Of a stretch of 5,712 nucleotides of DNA, positions 1-5,712 are shown in pieces. This DNA comes from Planctomycetaceae bacterium (lineage in GTDB: Bacteria > Planctomycetota > Planctomycetia > Planctomycetales > Planctomycetaceae). The position numbers were made by a program, and so were the translations under genes. The stretch is taken from positions 1 through 5,712 of the forward strand of contig JAGQQT010000285.1 of assembly GCA_020426065.1 (NCBI GenBank), in the 5' to 3' direction. The notes beneath the pieces are model-generated. The model did no database searches. It saw only the letters and a program-made list of their open reading frames with translations, and was not told where the DNA came from. Every line of letters begins with the position of its first letter. Positions within the stretch are counted from its first letter, which is position 1.

Positions 1-1
1 T

Positions 2-169
2 CCAGAGCAGGTCCACACCGTTTCGATTGAAATCCATCCAGAACAACCGGATCGTCAAAGCGTGGCATTTCGGCTGCAGAATCCGGAAGAAGAGTTGAAA
101 GCCCCCAAGTACCAGGGGACGCGAGTTCGCGTTGGCCAGATCCTGCTGCTGGGTGAACTGGTTCCCTGA
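2..169 (+). CDS. C-terminal fragment of an unidentified protein
   Basis: An open frame runs from the window edge for 55 codons to a TGA at 167-169, so only the C-terminus of the gene is visible. The frame is stop-free and ends in '[11 protein letters not shown]'. The residues are rich in Glu, Gln, Val and Leu, with alternating hydrophobic positions ([26 protein letters not shown]) that suggest beta strands. I do not recognise a family and see no catalytic motif. The next gene starts only 29 bases downstream on the same strand with no hairpin between them, so the two are probably co-transcribed. The coding assignment is supported by the open frame and this spacing, but the function is unknown. 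Confidence 0.7.
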   Translation, partial: PEQVHTVSIEIHPEQPDRQSVAFRLQNPEEELKAPKYQGTRVRVGQILLLGELVP

Positions 170-198
170 CAAAAAATTCAGTTTGAAAGTGATAGAGA

Positions 199-1461
199 AT
201 GGAACGAAGGACTTTTCTGCAGGTGCTGGCGGCCACTGCCTGCTCCGCTTCAATGGCCAGGGCTGAGGGACGAGCACCCCGAATACTGCTCCGCTCTTCC
301 TGGCAGGTTGTCAACATTGGTGATATTGCCCATACCCCAGGTGTTCTGGCCCTGATTGAGAAACACATTCCCGATGCGGAAGTGATTCTGTGGGCTTCTT
401 CCGATCTTTCGGAGGAAGTTGCAGCCATGGAACATCGACGGTTTCCAAAACTGAGAATCGTCAAGGGGCGTATCGGTTCAGATGGCAAGGCCTCCAATCA
501 AGAGCTGGCTGAGGCGGTGAGCTGGGCAGACTTTCTGCTGCACGGTTCAGGACCATCGCTGGTCGCTGCAGGAGATGTGGCTGCCTGGGTGAAGCATGTT
601 ACCAAGCCGTTTGGTGTTTATGGAATCACGTACGGCTCGTTCTGGGATCAGGATCGTAAGGATCTGTTGAGCCAGGCGGAGTTTGTCTATTTCCGGGATT
701 CCGTTTCGCTCGAACATGCCAGAGAGCAGGGGGTAAACTGTCCGGTGATGGAGTTCGGACCAGACGGAGCCTTTGCCTGCGATTTGCGGGATGATGAGCG
801 GGCCATCCGGTTCCTGCAGGAGCACAAACTGGAAGAAGGCAAGTTCCTGTGCTGCCTGTCCCGATTGCGATATTCACCCTACTGGACCATTCCCGCCAAG
901 AAACGGGCCATTGATCCTGAACGACATGCATTCAATGAAAAGATGAAGGAGCACGATCATGCAGCTCTGCGGCAGGCCATCATTGCGGTTGTGCGGGAAA
1001 CTCCCCTTAAGGTTCTGTTGTGTCCGGAAGACATGACACAAATGGCGGTGGGCAAGGAGATGTTTTATGACCAGTTGCCGGATGATGTGAAACCCAAAGT
1101 CGTGTGGCGGGAAAAATTCTGGCTGACCGATGAAGCCCTCAGTACCTATATCCGCAGTGCAGGGATATTCGGCAGTGAAATGCATTCCCCGATTATGGCT
1201 ATCGGAAACAACATTCCTGCCATCGTGTGCCGGTTTGAACAGCAGACCAGCAAGGGTTTCATGTGGCGGGATATCGGTTTGGGAGACTGGCTATTCGACC
1301 TCGATCAGGAAGCCGATCACGCCCGCATCGTGCCGGCGGTGCTGGATCTGGCGACAAATCGGGAAGCAGCCATGGCACGTGTTGAAAAAGCCCGAGCTTA
1401 TGTCGAAAAACGCCAGCAGGAAACCATGGCGAAGGTGAGCAGTTGCCTGCCAAGATCATGA
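199..1461 (+). CDS. polysaccharide pyruvyl transferase family protein with Tat-type signal peptide
   Basis: This 420-residue protein has the motif order of the polysaccharide pyruvyl transferase family (PF04230-like). It shows an N-x-GD motif near the start (NIGD, 39-42), a Gly-rich strand-loop (FLLHGSGPSLV, 112-122), an R-D-S element (166-168, within EFVYFRDSVS), a GPDGAF segment (187-192), and a C-terminal SEMHSPIMAIGNNIPAIV-type block with His329, matching the family's 'RxH...A...P' region. Family members transfer pyruvate from phosphoenolpyruvate to sugars, or are distant relatives of unknown activity. The N-terminus MERRTFLQVLAATACSASMARA has a twin arginine (R3, R4), a short hydrophobic stretch and an A-x-A-like site (ARA, residues 20-22), so export through Tat is predicted. 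That is odd for an enzyme using cytosolic PEP. The ATG at 199 is chosen because it places the Tat motif at the extreme N-terminus; the upstream purine-rich stretch is only a weak ribosome binding site. The gene probably forms an operon with the gene ending at 169. The family call is fairly sure; the substrate is unknown. Confidence 0.85.
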   Translation: MERRTFLQVLAATACSASMARAEGRAPRILLRSSWQVVNIGDIAHTPGVLALIEKHIPDAEVILWASSDLSEEVAAMEHRRFPKLRIVKGRIGSDGKASNQELAEAVSWADFLLHGSGPSLVAAGDVAAWVKHVTKPFGVYGITYGSFWDQDRKDLLSQAEFVYFRDSVSLEHAREQGVNCPVMEFGPDGAFACDLRDDERAIRFLQEHKLEEGKFLCCLSRLRYSPYWTIPAKKRAIDPERHAFNEKMKEHDHAALRQAIIAVVRETPLKVLLCPEDMTQMAVGKEMFYDQLPDDVKPKVVWREKFWLTDEALSTYIRSAGIFGSEMHSPIMAIGNNIPAIVCRFEQQTSKGFMWRDIGLGDWLFDLDQEADHARIVPAVLDLATNREAAMARVEKARAYVEKRQQETMAKVSSCLPRS

Positions 1462-1476
1462 GTTCTCTCGATAATG

Positions 1477-1512
1477 AAAAGGCCTCGAACAGTGATTTGT
1501 TCGAGGCCTTTT
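1477..1512. terminator. bidirectional intrinsic terminator between converging genes
   Basis: A perfect 15-base inverted repeat (arms 1477-1491 and 1498-1512, core GGCCTCGAACA) encloses a 6-base loop. The arms begin with AAAA and end with TTTT, so an RNA made from either strand has a GC-rich stem followed by a U-tract. It lies 15 bases after the plus-strand stop at 1461 and 32 bases after the minus-strand stop at 1545. It therefore fits as the shared terminator for the pyruvyl transferase gene and the DUF1559 gene that converge here. Confidence 0.93.
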
Positions 1513-1544
1513 ATATTGGGTGGTCCAAGCTCAGCAGCGGCTGA

Positions 1545-2582
<1,038 letters not shown>

Positions 2583-2589
2583 GATAGAT

Positions 2590-2594
2590 TCCTT
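2590..2594 (-). promoter_or_regulatory. ribosome binding site deciding the start at 2582
   Basis: On the minus strand the sequence reads AAGGA, followed by 7 bases and then ATG. It lies within CTTTTTAAGGA, which recurs before the paralogous gene starting at 3967. This supports the ATG at 2582 over the in-frame ATG 71 codons upstream and the one 5 codons downstream. Confidence 0.8.
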
Positions 2595-2840
2595 AAAAAG
2601 AGGATTGTAAAAGTTTTTCAACAAAAATAGAGCAAATGACAGACAGAAAAACTGCTGTTCAATGCTGAAATGAGTCTTATTGATTGATGAATGGATCACA
2701 CACGAGAACTGAAACGAGACACGATCCCAGTGAGTTGAAATCTGGTTTCGGAGGGACACAACATTCTGAGTGATAGGAAACCCAGATTTGAACATGTCGG
2801 TCCATGTCTCAATTTTGATCTGTGGTTTCTTATAACTTGA

Positions 2841-2856
2841 TGATTGGTGTCAATCA
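2841..2856. repeat. short palindrome TGATTG-gtgt-CAATCA, possible operator
   Basis: A perfect 6-base inverted repeat with a 4-base spacer overlaps the only TTGACA hexamer in the leader of the DUF1559 gene starting at 2582. Its size and place would suit binding by a dimeric regulator. A repeat this short can arise by chance, and I see no second copy in the window. Confidence 0.25.
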
Positions 2857-2863
2857 ACCGCAA

Positions 2864-2907
2864 TCCAAAAGAAAACGCGTCAGGCCCTGTGATTGGCATG
2901 ACGCGTT
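2864..2907 (-). terminator. intrinsic terminator of the DUF1559 gene at 2945-3967
   Basis: Arms 2874-2882 and 2899-2907 (AACGCGTCA / TGACGCGTT) pair perfectly. After one mismatch, an inner GCC/GGC (2884-2886 with 2895-2897) extends the stem to an 8-base loop. Read on the minus strand, the stem is followed by TTTTCTTTT. It sits about 37 bases beyond the TAG at 2945. It separates this gene from the next DUF1559 gene, so the two paralogues are probably transcribed independently. Confidence 0.85.
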
Positions 2908-2944
2908 CATTTGTTCAGGCTTGAGGTGCCAGGATATAGCTGGC

Positions 2945-3967
2945 CTAGAATTCTCCAACCACATCTCCATCATCGATGGCAATCAGTCGTTCATAGATAC
3001 TGTCGACTGCATTGGTCGTAGCCAGGTCGATGTTTTCAGAAATGAACCGCACGGATCCATCACCCAGTACAAACTGGGCTCCCCCCTGATGTCGGCTGCT
3101 GAATGCCTGACTGCGGCTGGTATTGGCTCCAGTCAGTGGGGTGTTGATCGGAAATGCACTTGAACCGGCGATTGTCATCAATCCCTGATTCCAGGCTGGA
3201 CCATTATCAGCAGCTGTTGGCCCCACATTGGTATTGTCGCGGACAGCCATGAATGTGCCGGCAGACATTCTCACGCCGTTCAGTCGCCAGGCACGTTCCC
3301 CAGCGAGAATTGTGTTGCTGGTTCCGTCGGTCAGATCGGCAAAGTTGGTCCGGTTATCCCGGAAGAAGGCCCCGTTTGCACCAGTGGAACCATCATTGGG
3401 GTTTGTCGCACGGTTAATACGGACGTCACGGCTGTTGTTGGCAACAACGTAGTTCGTAATGGGCAAACCTGTGTTAACGTCGCCCGGCTGAATGTCAATG
3501 GCATAACCTGGATCTGTTCCCGGGCTGTGTACTTTAGGCTTACCACCGTCAGATGGACAGTTGAACGACTCCTGGTACTGCTGGAAGGTTTGAGTGTTGG
3601 CAGCCATGGCAGTGGAGGCAGGTGTGTTGCCAACGCCGAGAGTATCGTACACGGTTCCCAGTTCCATGAAGGGGAGCAGCATGGCTGACCAGCTCCAGTG
3701 GCCATCGTCGTCCCCGACAGCTGCCCAGTTGTTGCCGGAACTTCCACGCATATCAACATAACAGGGAGGCAGGACGCGGTGGGTGTCGTGATAATTGTGC
3801 ATGGCCAGTCCAAGCTGCTTCAGGTTGTTCTTGCAACTGGAGCGACGAGCAGCTTCCCGGGCCTGCTGAACTGCAGGCAGCAGCAGGGCCACAAGTATTG
3901 CTATGATTGCAATAACTACGAGTAGCTCGATAAGTGTAAACGCACTGCGTAACTGGGAGCGAGGCAT
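2945..3967 (-). CDS. DUF1559 family protein with prepilin-type N-terminus and H-X9-DG motif (paralogue)
   Basis: This complete 340-residue DUF1559 protein is about 70% identical by eye to the one encoded at 1545-2582. The leader MPRSQLRSA is followed by FTLIELLVV, with Glu14 at mature position 5 and a hydrophobic helix to about residue 30. The residue before the predicted cut is Ala9 rather than the usual Gly. Further landmarks are [15 protein letters not shown] (47-61), FNCPSD (135-140), [14 protein letters not shown] (211-224), [13 protein letters not shown] with His293 and Asp303-Gly304, and the C-terminus DDGDVVGEF. Cys69 replaces the Gly of the paralogue in LPPGY. AAGGA at 3979-3975 lies 7 bases before the ATG. 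The gene starts 79 bases after the lipoprotein gene ending at 4047 with no hairpin between, so the two are probably co-transcribed; a terminator follows at 2864-2907. The product is predicted to be membrane-anchored with a periplasmic domain. Its biological role is unknown. Confidence 0.95.
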   Translation of the reverse strand: MPRSQLRSAFTLIELLVVIAIIAILVALLLPAVQQAREAARRSSCKNNLKQLGLAMHNYHDTHRVLPPCYVDMRGSSGNNWAAVGDDDGHWSWSAMLLPFMELGTVYDTLGVGNTPASTAMAANTQTFQQYQESFNCPSDGGKPKVHSPGTDPGYAIDIQPGDVNTGLPITNYVVANNSRDVRINRATNPNDGSTGANGAFFRDNRTNFADLTDGTSNTILAGERAWRLNGVRMSAGTFMAVRDNTNVGPTAADNGPAWNQGLMTIAGSSAFPINTPLTGANTSRSQAFSSRHQGGAQFVLGDGSVRFISENIDLATTNAVDSIYERLIAIDDGDVVGEF

Positions 3968-3974
3968 AACGGTG

Positions 3975-3979
3975 TCCTT
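3975..3979 (-). promoter_or_regulatory. ribosome binding site for the DUF1559 gene starting at 3967
   Basis: AAGGA on the minus strand is spaced 7 bases from the ATG. The surrounding TCTTTTTAAGGA matches the element before the paralogue at 2582 almost base for base, although flanking non-coding sequence is not alike. The pair therefore shares a conserved translation-initiation region. Confidence 0.8.
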
Positions 3980-4046
3980 AAAAAGAAAGAATGGAATAGC
4001 CCGTCCAAATAGTTAGGGATAACAAGTATTGTAAGCAGATCTGATA

Positions 4047-4475
4047 TTACTTGGTTGTCAGATCGAAATTGAGAGTATTTGATCCTTTACTGACCTCAGC
4101 AGTCAGTTCGGATTCATCATGATACTTTGCTGGCAGAAGCTCTGCTCTTCCCTCGACCAGCGGTTGATCTCCTTCTCCACCCGTTTGATCACGGGCAGTC
4201 CGAATCGACACTGTATGTGTCCCGGGAATGGCCCCGTATTGCTCTGATGTATACATTAGTGAGTATTTCCCGTCAGCGGTGGTGATCCCCATGGAGGGAC
4301 GACCAGATGCAGGCTGAAAAGTAACTGTGGCCCCTTCAATGGGAGCGCCGTCAACGGTTACAGTACCATCAACCTTTCCCAGATCAGGTCCACTGGAGCC
4401 TCCGCAACCCAGGCAAGGGAGAAACAGAGAAGTGAACACCAGGGAGAGAAGGTAGTTTCTGTGGAATTGTGACAT
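4047..4475 (-). CDS. small lipoprotein with carboxypeptidase-regulatory-like domain
   Basis: This predicted lipoprotein has 142 residues. Residues 1-23 form a signal peptide (basic His/Arg start, hydrophobic core LLSLVFTSLFLPCLG) ending at the lipobox Cys24, followed by GGSSGPDLGK. The mature part holds one beta-sandwich repeat, VDGTVTVDGAPIEGATVTF (36-54), then GITTADGKYSL (63-73) and GAIPGTHTVSI (81-91). It ends with LPAKYHDESELTAEVSKG, a tail typical of the small planctomycete lipoproteins found beside DUF1559 genes. The lipobox residue at -3 is Cys rather than Leu, so it is slightly atypical. The frame is open to an ATG at 4562 that overlaps the upstream stop as ATGA. I prefer 4475 because it puts the signal peptide at the N-terminus and has GAAGAG 4 bases upstream. 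It probably lies in one operon with the lipoprotein upstream and the DUF1559 gene downstream. Its binding partner is unknown. Confidence 0.88.
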   Translation of the reverse strand: MSQFHRNYLLSLVFTSLFLPCLGCGGSSGPDLGKVDGTVTVDGAPIEGATVTFQPASGRPSMGITTADGKYSLMYTSEQYGAIPGTHTVSIRTARDQTGGEGDQPLVEGRAELLPAKYHDESELTAEVSKGSNTLNFDLTTK

Positions 4476-4558
4476 TTTTCTCTTCAGGCTCGAACAGTGG
4501 GTGGAAGAAAAGCAGTTGATAAGATGATCAATACCCTGCATGGATACCCGCGACAGGA

Positions 4559-5023
4559 TCATGGATCCCTGCTGCTGGATGCCTGGGCTTTAAACCCATT
4601 ATAACCATCGGCTTCAACTGGAATTTTCAGGTCAATAGTAGTCGACTTTTCTTCGAGAGACATTTCCATGGGAAATGCAACACAAATCGATTCAACAGGG
4701 GGGACTTCCTGAGTCTCATCCGCCACTTCCGGAGGACGTTGTTTCAGGGCAGTAATCTTGAGGATTGCCGCTCCTCCAATAAAGCCTCGACCACCATTGG
4801 CGGAAGTATCGTATTTTCCATCAATGATCTCTGCCACGCCACGAGGCCCATCGTTCCCCTTCTCAACATCAGGCAGGAACTCAACCTGACCATACACAAC
4901 CGGCTGGCCTTCAAATGTGACGGTACCAGAATACTGGTAGAGCTGAACCGAATCTCCCGATCCGCAGCCTGCCAGTAAAGACGTAACAGTCAGCAGGATA
5001 GTGCACCGTAAAGTGTGAATCAT
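4559..5023 (-). CDS. small lipoprotein, planctomycete DUF1559-associated type
   Basis: This 154-residue predicted lipoprotein has a signal peptide with a clear lipobox LLAGC (Cys20) followed by GSGDS, so it should be lipid-anchored in the envelope. The mature part begins with YSGTVTFEGQPVVYGQVEFLP (31-51), a strand pattern like the transthyretin/carboxypeptidase-regulatory fold. It continues with GVAEIIDGKYDT (62-73) and a Gly-rich GGRGFIGGAAILKITAL (77-93), matching the usual 'G.y.v.v.G.G..G.y.v.i' layout of small planctomycete lipoproteins. The acidic and proline-rich segment at about 96-112 is probably a surface loop. An ATG two codons upstream (5029) is possible, but GAAGAG lies directly against it; the ATG at 5023 has 6-base spacing and is preferred. 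The stop lies 83 bases before the next lipoprotein's preferred start. The two lipoproteins share architecture but little sequence, so they are not a recent duplication. The function is unknown. Confidence 0.87.
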   Translation of the reverse strand: MIHTLRCTILLTVTSLLAGCGSGDSVQLYQYSGTVTFEGQPVVYGQVEFLPDVEKGNDGPRGVAEIIDGKYDTSANGGRGFIGGAAILKITALKQRPPEVADETQEVPPVESICVAFPMEMSLEEKSTTIDLKIPVEADGYNGFKAQASSSRDP

Positions 5024-5029
5024 TAACAT

Positions 5030-5035
5030 CTCTTC
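5030..5035 (-). promoter_or_regulatory. ribosome binding site deciding the start at 5023
   Basis: GAAGAG on the minus strand stands 6 bases from the ATG at 5023 and touches the ATG at 5029, so the downstream start is better served. The second lipoprotein gene (4475) has the same GAAGAG hexamer at 4485-4480. The DUF1559 genes use AAGGA instead. Confidence 0.55.
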
Positions 5036-5054
5036 AGCAGACTAAGTATCCATG

Positions 5055-5091
5055 TCAACAAGAAACAGCCAGCAGGTTCCCCTGCTGGCTG
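5055..5091 (-). terminator. intrinsic terminator after the partial DUF1559 gene
   Basis: Perfect 11-base arms CAGCCAGCAGG (5066-5076) and CCTGCTGGCTG (5081-5091) enclose a 4-base loop. On the minus strand the stem is followed by TTTCTTGTT, an imperfect U-tract. It lies 18 bases after the stop of the gene at 5110 and only about 43 bases before the lipoprotein start at 5023. It may therefore act as a partial terminator inside a longer transcript rather than a full boundary. Confidence 0.85.
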
Positions 5092-5109
5092 AAATAACCA
5101 GAAAATTTA

Positions 5110-5712
5110 TCAGAACTCGCCGACAACCATTTCATCTTCCATGCTGGACAGGAACTGGTAGGTCGTGAAGTTGATATTCTCAGAAACAAAGCGAACACCA
5201 CCATCAGCCAGGCAGAACTGGGCTCCACCTTTGTGAGGACTGCTGGCACAGACATCGTTGAAACGATGATTAGGATCGGAGCCAACATAATAGGCTGGAC
5301 GTTCGTTGATCGCTTTCTTGATATTCTTGCAGCAGTACATGGCTGCGTCTGCGCCGCTGGAACTGGCTCCCTGCTGCCAGGGACGGTAGGGGCTCGAGCC
5401 GCTGCTTTCCCGTCGACCGGAATATTCCATCACAATGAAAGTGTTGGATGTGCCATCGACGACATCAGCCATCTGCCGGGTCTGGTTCATGGTGAGGATA
5501 CCAGACTGGGCAATTCCTCCCTGGGCATTGGCACTGGTTCCTGCAAACTGGTAGTTTCTCGCTGGGGAGGCACCGGTTACTGCTCCGAATGGTCCAGCCA
5601 CGCCGACATAGTGTGCTGTTGGAACATTGGTTACGTTTGATTCCTTGTCTGCATTGCGGGCACTGGGGCAGAAATAGGGAGTCACTGAGTTTTCAGCATT
5701 CGTAACGTTGAC
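5110..5712 (-). CDS. DUF1559 family protein, C-terminal part (runs off the window)
   Basis: The frame is open from the window edge (5712) to a TGA at 5110-5112 and gives the last 200 residues. The in-frame GTG at 5685 is internal, because the reading continues upstream as VNVTNAENS. Visible DUF1559 landmarks are FCPSAR (14-19 of the visible part, the equivalent of FNCPSD), DVVDGTSNTFIVMEY (83-97), and SPHKGGAQFCLADGG with His160 and Asp170-Gly171, making the H-X9-DG signature. It ends in EMVVGEF. The prepilin-type N-terminus would lie outside the window. It is clearly more distant from the two complete paralogues: the central part is different, and it has extra cysteines, including a Cys-Cys pair (MYCCKN, 116-121) and CASS. 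A terminator hairpin follows at once. The family is certain; the role is unknown. Confidence 0.93.
   Translation of the reverse strand, partial: VNVTNAENSVTPYFCPSARNADKESNVTNVPTAHYVGVAGPFGAVTGASPARNYQFAGTSANAQGGIAQSGILTMNQTRQMADVVDGTSNTFIVMEYSGRRESSGSSPYRPWQQGASSSGADAAMYCCKNIKKAINERPAYYVGSDPNHRFNDVCASSPHKGGAQFCLADGGVRFVSENINFTTYQFLSSMEDEMVVGEF

Larger units (their letters stand above)
2583..2865. other. non-coding leader / promoter region upstream of a DUF1559 gene
   Basis: This stretch of about 280 bases is AT-rich and probably non-coding. The downstream frame is open through part of it (to 2795), but the translation has no family resemblance and no signal-like start. It lies just after the terminator of the previous minus-strand gene, so it should hold the promoter of the gene starting at 2582. 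A TTGACA hexamer (2853-2848, minus) is followed 13 bases later by TATAAG (2834-2829). That spacing is too short for a standard housekeeping promoter, so I do not call one. If transcription starts nearby, the 5' leader would exceed 200 bases. I see no recognisable riboswitch. Confidence 0.5.

Noticed and set aside
2583..2795. In-frame N-terminal extension of 71 codons on the DUF1559 gene
   Set aside because: It would bury the prepilin leader in the middle of the protein, and a good AAGGA site stands 7 bases before the ATG at 2582.
2829..2853. TTGACA / TATAAG promoter pair on the minus strand
   Set aside because: The spacing is 13 bases rather than about 17, so a housekeeping promoter is not supported.
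3331..3813. Open frame of 160 codons on the minus strand in another frame of the DUF1559 gene
   Set aside because: It is a shadow frame: Thr- and Pro-rich with no domain, inside a gene whose own frame has all the family landmarks.
5053..5058. TTGACA hexamer upstream of the first lipoprotein gene
   Set aside because: No -10-like hexamer lies at a suitable distance, and it overlaps the U-tract of the terminator.
5233..5640. Long plus-strand open frame of 135 codons
   Set aside because: It lies wholly opposite the DUF1559 gene, which has clear family motifs, and its translation resembles nothing I know.

Overview
The window looks like planctomycete chromosome, most like the Gimesia/Rubinisphaera side of Planctomycetia. 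This rests on three visible signs: tandem DUF1559 pseudopilin-like proteins with the '[16 protein letters not shown]' N-terminus and a C-terminal H-X9-DG motif, small lipoproteins with a carboxypeptidase-regulatory-like fold, and a moderate GC content. The genus is an inference; no rRNA or other marker is present.

Left side, plus strand (1-1461): the last 55 codons of an unrecognised gene, then 29 bases later a complete 420-residue polysaccharide pyruvyl transferase family protein with a twin-arginine-type signal peptide. A perfect 15-bp stem hairpin (1477-1512) with A/T tracts on both sides follows. It sits between converging genes and probably terminates transcription from both directions.

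Right side, minus strand (1545-5712), in order of transcription: the 3' part of a DUF1559 gene (5712-5110), a terminator hairpin (5066-5091), lipoprotein 1 (5023-4559), lipoprotein 2 (4475-4047), a complete DUF1559 gene (3967-2945), a terminator hairpin (2874-2907), a roughly 280-base non-coding leader, and a second complete DUF1559 gene (2582-1545). The two complete DUF1559 proteins are close paralogues, about 70% identical by eye and collinear with few gaps. The partial one is a more distant relative. Both lipoproteins carry a lipobox.

Likely joint role (inference): the DUF1559 proteins would be inner-membrane-anchored, prepilin-peptidase-processed surface or periplasmic proteins, and the lipoproteins would be their envelope partners. 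The cellular function of this widespread planctomycete gene set is not established. Nothing in the window is clearly a new class of system. The points most worth a second look are the mixed pseudopilin/lipoprotein cluster with terminators inside it, the ancient but strongly conserved paralogue pair, and the export signal on a pyruvyl-transferase fold. I saw no tRNA, rRNA, CRISPR array, transposase or phage gene.
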